The notes below the pieces were generated by a model. The model saw only the letters and a program-made list of their open reading frames with translations, had not been told where the DNA came from and did no database searches. A stretch of 64,000 nucleotides of DNA from the NCBI GenBank assembly GCA_020536535.1, contig JAHLWZ010000826.1, positions 36,615 to 100,614 of the forward strand, read 5' to 3'. Positions 22,551-33,931 of this stretch are shown here, in pieces. Source of the stretch: Pelomyxa schiedti (Eukaryota > Evosea > Pelobiontida > Pelomyxidae). The translations under genes and the position numbers were made by a program. Position 1 is the stretch's first letter, and each line of letters begins with the position of its first letter.

Positions 22551-22870
22551 AAGGCTATGGAAATCTTCCCAGTGCTTCAAAATAAAATACAGTTACAAAG
22601 TCATGTGTGAGTTTGTCAAACTCTTATTTGAAGTCTTGTCCAAATTTTATTGCTGTTCATACTATCAACTCCTTTGCTAAAAAGTATCAGGCTCCTATTA
22701 TTATTACTATCTCATAGGGTTTAACATATAAATTTAAGCAGATTTTAATTAGGCAACCTTAGCAACATCAGCTATTTTAAAGATAACTCCAAAGCGGATT
22801 ATTTTTTGGAAAAAACCACAAAAGCTTTTCCATTTGGAAGAAACATGACTCCACATTCTATTAGACACCC
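22551..22870 (+). repeat. Degenerate direct repeat, left copy
   Basis: About 320 bases are similar to 23226-23535, sharing for example ATCTTCCCARTGCTTCAAAA, TTTATTGCTGTTCATA and AGTATCAGGCTCCTA. Differences are spread over the whole length with small indels, so the copies are old. One frame reads as a possible exon (MEIFPVLQNKIQLQSH), but stops follow. Confidence 0.75.
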
Positions 22871-23225
22871 CCAATCAACAAATATGGAGAATAATCACAC
22901 TACCTCTTCCCGTGACTCTGCTGGATAAACCATCTGTTACGATTACTCCGACTTGCGATCAAAGAGCTTTGGCAATACAAAGAAAGTCCAGAATATAGTG
23001 CAATGTGCATTGGATTCAATATCTCTTTCGGTGGCATAAGTGTGGATGATGAGCAACAAGAAAATTGGATTTCTCACATCTTTCATCACCGTGAACAGAA
23101 GTATGGGGGAGTACAAGTACAGAAGGTCAATGTTTTTCTATTTTTCGGCTAAATACCGAATTGCTGATTTACATCTGCTCTAAGTGCTGTATTGCTATAG
23201 TTCCTTTCGGTATGATCTTCAAGAC

Positions 23226-23535
23226 TATGAAGATCTTCCCAATGCTTCAAAATAAAATACAGCTACAAAGTCAAGTCGGCTCTTGTATTTGTTAAAATCT
23301 TATTTGAGTTCTTGTCCAGATTTTATTGCTGTTCATATTTTCAACTTCTTTGCTACAAAGTATCAGGCTCCTACTAGTATTATTATTACTATAGGGTTTA
23401 ACATATACATTCAAGCAGCATTTTTATTAGGCGACTGATAACCTTTTCAGCTATTCTGAAGCTAACTCCAAAGCAGATTATTTTTGGATGTAATCCACAA
23501 AATCTTCTCCATGTGGAAGAGAAAGTCCAGAATAT
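23226..23535 (+). repeat. Degenerate direct repeat, right copy
   Basis: This is the partner of 22551-22870 at a spacing of about 675 bases. Its right flank (GAAAGTCCAGAATATAG at about 23520) also recurs left of it near 22982, so the duplicated block was longer than the best-preserved core. Confidence 0.75.
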
Positions 23536-24257
23536 AGCATAATGCGCATTCTGTGCCACCATTTGGATTCAATATCTCTTTAAATATTCTTTCACAAATA
23601 AGAAGAACAGGAGCGGTACACTACCAAAGGCCGCATTACGCAAGACTGATTGAAACAATAAAATTTGCCCCACGTATGTCAGGAAGCTCAGGTGGCAAGG
23701 TTACTAGTGATCAGATATACATTGGGAGGATACAAGTACCCAGCGTTTTTATGGACTACGTCAAACGCATTTTACTGGACTCTGCATGAGGCCACATGGG
23801 AGAATAAAAAAAAACGAGACAGCGTTCCGGTCTGTTGATTATTTACATTTCTTTCTCCTTTGCTGTGTCCGTGTGTTCTTATCGGGATACCTATGCAGAG
23901 CGAACGAAACATCTGCTGTTGGAAAGAGCCAAGGCGACCATTCCAGCCGTACGGCTGTCCGTTGTGCACCAACCATTACAAGTGCGGCAGGTTCGAGACG
24001 TCATGCCGTCTGTAACTGGTACTATCACCAACAGTTCCCAAAAGAAATGTCAATGGGATCCAAGCGAGTTCAGAACGGCTCCACGACCTCACGTTGGTCA
24101 GGTCTGAAGCTCCTGCAAATAAAAATAAAAACGAATGTAATGTACATAGAGAGTGACAAATGTTTTAAAAACTGGTTTTCCACACACGGTTCTTACTTGA
24201 TGTTAGGTTCCGCAATTCAAAAAAGGTTTGTGTATGTCTTAACAAGCAGTGGTGGAT

Positions 24258-26716
24258 TTACGGGGTACCCTTGACCACACTAGCAGGCAGGAAGGCGCAG
24301 GACGTCGCCCAGGGTGTTTCATCCCCGGGCCAGTCTGCTGATGCTGTGCACTCCATCATACACAAAAGGTCTTCCCCTTTCGGCACTTCCTTGAGATGCA
24401 CACGGTCCAGTTTCCCTTTGTGTGTCACATTTACAACCTGAAGAACCGTGTTGGGTGTGAGGAGGGTCTCTTCCTCGGAATGTATCACAGACAGAGCACT
24501 GATATCAACACCGGAGACTTGGTCAATTTCAAAAAGAGTTTTGGGACTCTTTGTGGCCTTGTTAGTGAACATACTTGCTGTGGAGAGTTTTCTACTGCAG
24601 CTCGTGAAGGACACCCAGATGACATACTTTCCTTTCACATACTGTGTGGTGGGATCAGATGCCGCTTGAAAGTTTTCCAAGCCCCGGTACACCTTTCCTG
24701 GTTTTAGAGGGCATTTCTTGAGTGCTTGCAGGAGATACCCCGTGATATCAATGTCTATTGCGGTGGGTTTCCTATGGTGAAGTGTGTAGTTCAGGCTCTG
24801 GAAAAACAAGTCTGTGGTGTACAGTGAAACGATGCGGATTTCATCATCACTGAGCCCATACAGCCCTCTGGACCTGTTCACAACGCTCTCTACTGCAGTA
24901 TTTCTGAAGTTTGGGCTGGTCTCGAGCAGTGCTCTCAGGGGAATTGTGGGACCTTGTTCAGGGAGAGGGAAAGAGAACTTTCCTCTCACTGTGTCACGAA
25001 CCTTGACCACACATGTATCACTGTGGTTCCATCTTCTCAGAGTTATCAGTGCCCTGAAAGCTTCCGCAATGCGGGGATCGACAGCAACTTGAACTTCAGG
25101 CGTTTCTCGGCTGTTGAGGTGCTGCTGAAGGTTTTCGTCGATAGGTGAGTCCTGTACGTCAACCCTTTTCTCAAAGCGTTCCCATTTGGTTGTCCATTCT
25201 TCTGGGACAGGCACAGGAGCCATGTTTTTCCATGCAATGGTTCTTCCACAGGGTTTGGTGAGCTCTGGGTGGCGCCCTTCTGTTGTTCGTTCGTAGTAGC
25301 ACGCCAGTTGGTATTCAAAGCACAGTTTAAGCTCTTCAATCCTGAACAGTTGATCCTCTGATGGTGACCACCAGCTTGTTTCATTTCGCCGATTGTAGTG
25401 GTCCTGGCACAAGCCTTTCAATTCTGCCTTTCTTGTATTGTCCAGCTTGGCAATCTCTTGGTTCACTGCTTCTTGGTTTGGTTGCGGTATCAGGGTGCGC
25501 AGTATTCTCATTGCCCTGCCAGTTTTTGCTGGCGTTTTGGGGTCTGATAGGTACTTTTCCACTTGTATGTCGGTGAACCGGCACGTCCGAGATGTTGTGG
25601 AGCTTGCGGACCAGTCGAAAACAGTGCTACTTGGTCCAGAGATCTTGTTAATATCCCATTCAAACACGTTGAAAGAGCTCCAAGTTTCCGCAAATAGTGG
25701 CCTCTTTCCACACACAGTGTTTCCTTCGCAACCTTCAACAAGAACCCACACATTCTGACAGTGAGGGCAGCGCCTGAATGGAGAATTGTGGTTGAGATAC
25801 AGCTCGCCCTTACAGTGGTTCCTTATCTCCAGCAGTTGCCTCTTGAACTCTTTCTTCATTTCGCCACTGAAGAGGAGGCTTCCTTCACTGCCTCCCAATT
25901 CTTCTGAGAACTGGGCCTGATACTTGGGAATGAGATCGTACATTGTAGCTTTGAAGGAAAATGCAAAATCCCTCTTCGTAGCTCCCTCCATTGTATTCAT
26001 TCGTTGGGTTCCTGACTCGGTCAATTTCTGAAAGTGGCTGACGTACTTGTTGTAGATAGCTCTCATTTTCAAGTCATTTGGGGCCAAGTTGAAGTACGAA
26101 ACGAGCTGAGCCGGCGCGATTCTTACGTCGATTGGTTGGATTACATCAAGTGATTCCAGGAAAGTCATCAATTCAGCCTTTGAAGTGTCTCTGGCAGTTA
26201 CCAGAATATGGTTCAGACCCAGATCACCCGCTACGCCCATGATTTCCGCAGCAGTGATCGAAGGTATCAAGTCGCTCTTTGTGACAATCATGGCGATGTT
26301 GTGTTCAAACTCCTCAATGAATGGGGTTACGAGATCGCTGATGGCTTTCTCTACACCATCGAGGCGGTCTTTGAGGGAGCAAACCATTAAAAGGCAAGTA
26401 ACTGGCTTGAATCTCAAAGCTCCTAACAGATCCAGAGCATGATCAACACGTCCTTTTCTGGAATTGAGCCCTGGTGTATCTGCGAGCCAGTATCTATTCT
26501 CAACAGGGAATACCTGTAATTTCTGGTGTTAAAAAAATAATGTGTCAACCACCTAACCTTCGATTTTAGGGTGAATGATTCTGGAGCGTTTGAGCTGAGC
26601 CCAGTCCGTCCCGTTAGCTTTTCACACAGAGTGGACTTCCCTGAACCAACATCTCCCATCAACACAAAAAACGGAGTTGTGCCCTTGCCTCGTCCAGAAA
26701 CCACAGCCGCACTCAT
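24258..26716 (-). CDS. AIG1/IMAP-type GTPase fused to arginine ADP-ribosyltransferase
   Basis: Two exons, 26558-26716 and 24258-26513, give 804 residues. The N-terminal GTPase has GDVGSGKS at 21-28, ADTPG at 64-68, MVCSLKDRLD and then VTKSDL, which is the motif order of AIG1/septin-like GTPases. A Cys-rich segment (RRCPHCQNVWVLVEGCEGN) lies mid-protein and may bind zinc. The C-terminal 150 residues match the mono-ADP-ribosyltransferase fold: YRGL with R663, SFTS at 688-691 and EEE at 733-735, which is the R-S-ExE pattern of arginine-specific enzymes. Such enzymes move ADP-ribose from NAD to a target protein. The GTPase part may control location or activation. The target is unknown. No signal peptide is seen, so it should act inside the cell. 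Confidence 0.8.
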
Positions 26717-27095
26717 CTTTTTTCAAAGTAGTAAAATTCTGTCTTGGTCTGTTTAAAAAGTATCACTCGAGTACCAAGTTGGAAGACTAAGTAGGTCAAC
26801 TTGTGAAAACTACCTTTTTGCAGATTTAGTGTGCGAAGGTGATGATTACTAAATTGTGGGTCCTTTTAAGGCCACAGACCGAACATAATAAAAGAGAATT
26901 CTCCGCACGCCTCTTCACGACCTCCGCATATTTAGCGATGTATTTTGCCAAACATACAGGCCTGGCCTGGGTGTGCTTGATTTAATGTGTTCGCTGCAGA
27001 AGAAAATGTTATGAAGTTTGGTGTTAATTGAGAGTAAGTACACAAGTCTGTGTAGTTCAGTAATTTGCTTGTGGATAGGGCACTTCATCCTACCT
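26717..27095. other. Intergenic region, nothing recognised
   Basis: 379 bases between the start of the GTPase-ART gene and the end of the next minus-strand gene. It holds AT-rich flank and possible polyadenylation sequence for the gene on its right (CATTTTATTATGT-like on the minus strand near 26885). No gene is supported. Confidence 0.4.
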
Positions 27096-29334
27096 TCATT
27101 CACAGGGCATCCACGCATCTGTACACACGTCCTCTGCCTCTACGTCGGTGTCAGTGATTCCCAGCATTTTCTTCGATGCTTTGACATGTAAGTCCGATGC
27201 AACAACGAACTTCATCATGTGCTCCTTGGCAAACGAGGCCGTCATTTCAGGGAACAGTCGCATGAGCATCTTCCACGTGCCAACTTGTGATCGTATTGTC
27301 TGTGGGTATATCGGGTCGGTCATTATGCCAATCTTTATGGTGGGTTAAGTATATTATGTATGAGAAGAAAACCATCATAATACCTGATGCAATGTCACAT
27401 GGAACTTGTTGATCAACCACTCTGCACAACTTTTCTTGTTATAGGTAATCAACTCACCAAGTAATTGGTTGTTATTCTTCGTCACCTGCTCTTCATCCAA
27501 GTGGAACCGCTGAATGAGCCACTTCACAACTTTCCCTGAACGAACAGAGGATGACAAGGCCAAAGAAACGTTAAATGAAGAGAAGTTGAGATGCCATGAA
27601 ATCTGCCTGGCTTGTGAGACATCACTCCTAAACAAAAGTTGGGAAATTGCATGCTCTCTGTCAGAGCTTGGGACATATGCAGAGCCAAATGTTTTCATCA
27701 GAAGCAGTGCAAGTTCCATGTATCCTTGGCGGAGTATGCAGTGAACAGCCTGACCCACAGTTTCTTCACTGATGTTCCTCACTGAGCAATTTTCCAGGAA
27801 CCATTGAATTCCACCGATTCCACCACCGTTAGAGTAACACAAAATGTCACTGAATATTCCAGCAGTCTCCCAGGAGTTTGCATTCACGAGGTCCATCACA
27901 TGGAATTTGTTGTTCAGCCAGTGCGCAACAGATGTGTTGTTATGAGAAAGGGCCTTTGAAAGGCACTGCCTCTTGTCATATTCTGTAATGCGCAGGGTCA
28001 TTTTTGTCAACAGGCACTGAAGTACTGCAACACTGTCTCTCTTGTTCCCACATACCCAAATGAATGTGGAAGGTTCCACTGTTCCAACACTGTCAGGGAA
28101 ACAAAGTATCAACCACTCGACGAGTTCTTCATCTGCAATGTGTTGCGCTACCCAACGCAGAGTGTCTTGTGTTGGTTTGATTGAAAACGCGTTTATCCAC
28201 CACCTTAGGCCTTTTGCATTGGTGATGCACTCAAGGTTGACACTTGACAATGAAAATCTTTCCTTGATCCACTGGCAGCCTTCCTCAAATTCAAACCCCG
28301 TCGATGGAGAGGATTGTATAAAATCCTTCAGTATGGTATTCCCATATGTCTGAGCCTGCCCATAGAACAGCTCTGTACAAAACCTCACAAGTTGCAAGCT
28401 AGAACTGGAAACAAATTGATGGCAATAGGGTATATCTGAGCGGTGCCTAAGAAGTTCATTGCATGCAGTAACTGCACAAGTGGAAGATGCCAGCCACTTC
28501 ACCAAATCAATGTGCCCACACCTAACAGCTGCACGAAACGGCAAAGGAAATTCCCACGGCTCTGCGCCCACTCCAAACTTTGACATCACCCACTTAACAA
28601 CCTCCAGGTGGCCGCCTTTGCATGCATCATACAACAGGCTGTACGGAACGCTCTCACTGGAGCGAATCTCCCTGATGTCATCAATCAAGTCGGGGTCGTT
28701 CACTGGCCACCTCAGTAGTGAGCAACCGCTCCAGTGTGCGCCACCACTCTCAACAAGTTCCTTTGCAATCTCAATGTGCCCTCCTATATTTGAAAAATGT
28801 AAAATAAACAAGTTATTAGTAAATACAAAGAGAGGAATACAAGAAGAATACAAGAACCTAAACAAAATAAATAAAGAAAAAAAAAGTAAAACATAATTAA
28901 CTTAATGCAAACAAATACAGAAATATTATAAATACAAATAACAGACAGAATAGACCTGCACATAAGCCCCTTAGAACAGTAATGCACTCTTTCCTGTTAT
29001 TCCTCGTTTCCTTGTTTCTCAGAATCCAATCAATGCATTTTTTGCTCCCAGCCTCTGCCGCGCACTTGAGTGCGAAATACCGCGACGTCTGAATCCTCCC
29101 ATAATCTTGGGGACACACCTCCCACAAAGTCACCTTCACTCCGCCCATCAACACGCGGCACACCCTCGGCACGAGAGGGAAGAGCGCGTCCGCAACACCC
29201 ATCAGCCAAGTGCACTGCGACGCCGTGAGCGGCACCCCGCGATTATGGGACGGCAGCACCATAGTGGCCTCTACGACGTACTCCCAAGCAATCTGAGACA
29301 CAGTCACTACGTTTCGCAGGGTTTCGTCGCACAT
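27096..29334 (-). CDS. Degenerate ankyrin-repeat family protein (3 exons)
   Basis: Exons 28956-29334, 27384-28783 and 27096-27332 close in phase to 671 residues. The N-terminal module (NVVTVSQIAWEYVVEATMVL ... ALFPLVPRVCRVLM) recurs in the genes at 32282, 39604 and 53923. Then follow many GGHLEVVKWV-like units, the loose ankyrin type common in amoebal and giant-virus genomes. The last exon (QVGTWKMLMRLFPEMTASFA) matches the last exon of the 39.6 kb and 53.9 kb genes and is thus a shared C-terminal module. Ankyrin solenoids bind proteins; the partner is unknown. Intron 1 is unusually long (172 bases) and AT-rich. Confidence 0.7.
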
Positions 29335-29433
29335 TAAAACCCAATGACAACTAACACTACGATGATCAAAAATCGGGAAAAAGAAAAAAAAACTGCTGTA
29401 CAACAAGCCGATTGATTACGGCACATTATCTAC

Positions 29434-31858
29434 TTACTGCCATCTGACCATCCAGCTCTCGTTGGTCACCCCAGTGGGTCCATACTCCTCATAGAATGAG
29501 CGGGGGAGAAGCATATCTTCAAACACGGGAAGACTGCACAAGGTGGAACCACCAATCCAGGCAGAGTGGGCACGACTTCTGGCGTCTGGTGGCACCACTT
29601 GGATATTCATCTGGGTCGGTCCAAAAATACCCTCAAGCTCTTGTTTGAGCCTCTCATCAAAACCAGGAGCATTGCAGGTTCCACCACAGGGAACAATATT
29701 TCCAAGCAGGTTAGTTTGAATGCTTGTGTCTGTAAATGTGTTTATTACATCCCACACTGCGGTGTGCAAACCCACATGTTCAGTTTGTGCTCCAAACAGA
29801 AGGCATGGATCATAAAGTAGCTCCATGCATTGAGTCAGTTCATTGGGGGCGCAGGACGGTTCTTTTGTGGTCCCAGAAGGAAAATACATAACACTTGCCT
29901 TCTCGATTTTAAGGTTCTCAATATAACTCAGTTGAGGGCACCCAGTCCAAAGAATCCGGCACATAAGGGAATCAAAGGAGTGGAGGTAATCAGTGATATC
30001 CTTTCCCCCAAACTTCAAAACCCTGCCTTGCACGGGGGTTCCGTCAATAACGGGAACGCACTGTATGGCACCATGACCAACATCAACCGCGATCCCAGTA
30101 GTTGTACCATGTGCCATAAGAGCCAATGCATGTTGCGAAGCAAAGTAGAGTGCTGGCACTTTGAAACACTCAAACATGATTTCAGCCATCTTAGCGCCGC
30201 TTTCCTTCGTGGTATTCACATATTGAGTAAGCAGGACGGGCTGGTCAGTTGGCTCAGCTCTGAGCTTCTGCAAGAATTTATTCAGTAAGGCTTCAAAATA
30301 TTAAATTGGGGTTTCTCTCACCTTGTAGCCTTTTCTCAATACATTCTCAACTTCCTCCCAATTTTGAATCACGCCGCGGTCAACAGCGTTTGATGCATAA
30401 TCACCATCGTAACGATGATAGGCCATTGGAGCTTCGTAACCAGCATAACCAAACTTGGAAGAATGGCTGCCTATGTCAATAACTACAGTGTGACCTTCCC
30501 CAGCATTGCACGGCTCAGAAAAAACTTGGTTTGTTGGAAAGTGGGGTTCTTCAGTAGTACAGCTATTGCGAGCCTGACGTGTCTCACACTGTTGTTGAGC
30601 TTCCATCTCACAAGCAGAACGTATTTCTTCCGCAAGAATCTCCGCCAAGGTTCCACCTGGCACTGGCCATATAAACCGCTTTCTGAAGAATAGTAAATCC
30701 TCAAGTTCTTCCCTTAATTCCGTTGACCCCAATGCAACAGCTTTTTCAAAGTATATGATTGCTTTGTTTATGTCATCCACACCTGGTACACCATTTCCGT
30801 CACGGTAAAGTACCCCAAGCTAAACATTGTTAGCAACGTAAAGTGAGATTAAAGAACTACACACCGCTCCAATGCTCCTCACATCTCCTTTGTCAGCGGC
30901 ACTTAGAAGAAGCCCAATGATATGATCAGAAAGTGAAGTTCTGTCAGGATCTGAGGCGCACGAAGATTGCACCGCCTCGGTCAAAGAGTACCCTGCACCC
31001 ATGAGAATCACATTATGGAACAGGATATCCGCAGCTGCGACATCTCTTTCAAGTGTATAGTCCCCACAGAATAGAGCGCATGCAAGTTGCGACATGGCCT
31101 CTTTGGAACCAAGATCTGCAGCTCTTCTGAGGTGCTTGAGGAATTTAGATTTGCTTCCACTGATTTTGTAAAACATTCCAAGTATAAACTCGGCCCCGGC
31201 ATGCCCCCTCGCTACTGCGGCCTTTGCCAAGAATTCGAAGTCGGGAGACTTACGGTGAAAGAGAACTGCTAGGAAAATAGGCTCAAGAAGCGCCTGGATG
31301 AAGAACAAACGGTATTCTGGGGGAACAGAATAGTGTAGGAAGTCCTCAAAATCTGAGCCTGGTTCTTGAAAGAAGTTTTTGAGGCGAGTGAAGAAAAGAA
31401 GCTGTAGAAAGTGCTTTCCTTCGTAGCGCTCACATGCCCTGTTCAAACAGCGCTGTATTTCTTCCTGGAACAGAAGTCACCAAAGACAGGAACGAGATTG
31501 GAAAACCTTGCTGTAAGTAAGGGCAGAAAGACCCAATTCCTCATATCGGAGCAAAATGAGTGGGCTAAAAGCCTCTTTGAAGAAGTTGAGGCCCTTCCCC
31601 GGTATCAACAATGAAAGAAGCACTCCTGGTAGCGGAAAGTCGATATCGCACACTGCAGCATCCAAAAGTGACTGCACAGCTTCAATGTACTGTCCAGAAC
31701 ACGCTTGCCATAGTCCCTCACAAGTGAGCTCAATCTTGTCCACTTTTTTTTTGTTTTTTTAGCTTTAGTACAACAGACAAGATGTACACACAAAAGGTGA
31801 TCGTGACAATTATCCTCCTTATCTCCGGAGGTAAGTCCCAGCGAAGGTTCGTTGCCAT
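29434..31858 (-). CDS. Sel1-like repeat protein fused to an actin-like domain (5 exons)
   Basis: Exons 31792-31858, 31507-31742, 30865-31464, 30322-30819 and 29434-30267 give 744 residues. The first exon (LRWDLPPEIRRIIVTI) resembles an F-box start. Residues about 160-345 hold Sel1-like units (AAVARGHAGAEFILGMFY, AADLGSKEAMSQLACAL, AADKGDVRSIGAV, then VLYRDGNGVPGVDDINKAII). From about 411 the protein is actin-like: IDIGSHSSKFGYAG (phosphate 1), VDVGHGAIQCVPV (phosphate 2), NIVPCGGTCNAPGFDERLK and WIGGSTLCSL. These are the ATP-binding motifs of actin and Arps. The actin part is about 334 residues, slightly short. Sel1 repeats scaffold protein complexes, so the actin fold may be used as a regulated subunit, not as a filament former. 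The first exon is the least certain. Confidence 0.75.
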
Positions 31859-32281
31859 AGCCGTCACAACAACTCCATCAACCTGTGGGGTATGTCCTTG
31901 TGTTGTGGGTGTTGGCGTGCAGCACAGCAGGAATGAAACAGCTCGAGTCCTCCATGGCTCAGGTGCACAGTCCTGTGGCCAAACTGGTATGTCTTTTTGG
32001 GGTGTCATAAGAAGCGGATACAATGCATCCATTGTTTGTGGTTGGAGTGGTTTTTCCTTTCGAGACTGTGCTTCAATTAAAAAAAGGTCATTGTGTGAAC
32101 TTGGTTGCAGTTATATCAGTTGTTGCTGCTGGTGGCAAGTTGGGTTGAGTTGGCCGCAAAATTTTTCTTAGCAAGTTGTTCGGGAAGTGGGCCCCATAAA
32201 TGGGTGTGTTTGTGCGTTCGACCGCTTGTTGTTGATCAAAAAACTACTTTCGAAGAAACCACGCGCGAATCAGCTAGTTTG
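31859..32281. promoter_or_regulatory. Divergent intergenic region, 423 bases
   Basis: It separates the divergent Sel1-actin and ankyrin-like genes. Plus-strand frames here lack a convincing start. The promoter role is inferred from orientation. Confidence 0.3.
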
Positions 32282-33931
32282 ATGGCCAACATCACCTGCA
32301 GGTCCAACGAGGTCAAGCGCGTACTGGCAATCTCCCGCGTACTATGGGAGAATGTAATCGCCCCCCGCACCGCGATGGCGTCGCGTGCCTCGACGAGGGC
32401 CAACAACTACGCGGAGCCCGGCGCCCCGCGGCAGGTCCTGGCGCTGCGCGACGAGTGCATGTGGGTGATGCGAGCAGCCGAGGCCCTGTTCCCCCTGGTC
32501 CCCCGCGCCTGCTCCGCCGTGGTCGCCGGGGCCGGGGAGCCGCCTCAGCCTACGTCGCCGGCGGCCCAGCGCCCCCCCCTCGCGGCTCCGCGTCCGGGCG
32601 GCCTGGGGCAGCTACTGGCGGTGCACCTCGTCCTACTCGGCTGGAGTGGGCGGCGATGGCAGGGGGGGGGAGGGGAGGTGCGTGGCGTGGCGTGGATGCT
32701 GGGGCGGAGGGAGAAGGCCCGGGCCAGGCCGGGGGACCCGATGGGTCACGGGGGCAGGGTCAGGACTAAGGAGTGCATGGCTGTGCTCAGGGGGCTGTGT
32801 GGGGGCCACATGGATTCCGCTGTTAGGTTCGTGGGGCCTGGCGATGGAGGTGCAGCTACTCCCAGCACCGGTTCGACGCCGGGGGATTCTGTTTCTGTTC
32901 AGGGTTCTGGGGAAGCGGTCTGCAAGGTTCCTGGGCGGAATTCCATGTGGGGGTTGTGCTGGGAGGATCATGTTGTGGGGTGTGGGGCTGAGTGTGAGGT
33001 GAGGGACTGGATGGGGAGGAGCGGACTGGGGGATTCACGGCTGACCTGTGTGTGCAGGGAGGGCAGCTACAGGTTGCGAAGTGGATTGTGACAAGGTTCA
33101 GGGTGGAGCAGTGGGAGCTATGGTGGCCGCTGTTGGAAGCTCTGATAAGTGGTCGCCTGGAGGTTTGCAAGTGGCTTTCCGGGTGTTTCGATGTGAGGCT
33201 TGCTGCTGAAGCTGTTGGATCGTTCCCATTGCAGCAATGCGCCTTTGTGAGCGGCAACGTTCAAGCGCTGGAATGGCTTCTTGACATCTTCCCAATGGAA
33301 GGAACCCCTACCAGTGCTTTGGTGGAATATTTTCTACGAAACAACACCACAGCCGTTGGCCTTGAATGGATTACAAAGAAGTTTCCATTGGCTGCCTGGG
33401 GCTCCTTGTACCTGACCGAGGGAAAAACTCAGAGAGCCCTGATCCAGAAAGGCTTGGTGAGGGCTTCACATCCCTTTTCCCGAAAAACTTGTGAGTAGTG
33501 TTTTCCATAACGTGAAGGACAACGTCCCCGTGGTGCAGCTTATTTTACAGAGGATTAGTCTCCCAGAAAAAATTATGGAAACTGCCGTTGATGTTGCACT
33601 GTCTGTTGGAAACGTAGCAGTTGCTGACTGGTTGGAAGGCAGATATCACATCACAGCAAACTTGAGGCCAGGTTGTCTGAGAAAACTAACAAGCGCAGCC
33701 TCTGGTGGGCGTGAATCGTTGAAGTGGCTGTTTCAGCATGCACCTGCTGACATATTTGAGCGAGATGAAGTCTGTAGGGCAGTCCAGAGCTGTGCCATGT
33801 CTGAAGACACCCAGGGGGCACTATTCCTTCTGCAGAGGTTTCACATTCCATGTACTGATAGGAGTCTAGCAACCAAATGGCTACAAAACCAAACCATAAA
33901 AAAAAACCCACCCATCACCCATTTCATCTAA
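32282..33931 (+). CDS. Degenerate ankyrin-repeat family protein with uncertain exon junction
   Basis: The start MANITCRSNEVKRVLAISRV matches the family N-terminus (see 27096), followed by ALFPLVPRACSAVV. Exon 1 is 32282-32998, then a GT-AG intron leads to 33058 in phase (AECE|GGQLQVAKW). A third coding part begins near 33493 with VFHNVKDNVPVVQLIL and runs to the stop at 33931. The simplest splice site before it (GTGAGG at 33457) does not fit the phase; a donor further upstream (GTACCTG near 33410) would. The 5' 500 bases are very GC-rich, unlike the rest. The protein lacks the usual last exon with the W..MLRLFP motif, so it may be truncated. Confidence 0.55.

Larger units (their letters stand above)
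21496..24257. other. 2.8 kb gene-poor region with decayed gene or element fragments
   Basis: No complete gene is visible. Degenerate direct repeats occupy much of it (see the entries at 22551 and 23226). A related segment with TCTTTCGGTGGCA and a 'TTTCTCACATC..TCACCGTG' stretch occurs at about 21640-21770 and again at 23025-23100. A 78-codon plus-strand frame at 23553-23789 and short frames at 23786-24274 look protein-like in places but match nothing I know. The base composition is more AT-rich than in the flanking genes. Likely a graveyard of partial gene copies or an old mobile element. Confidence 0.45.
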
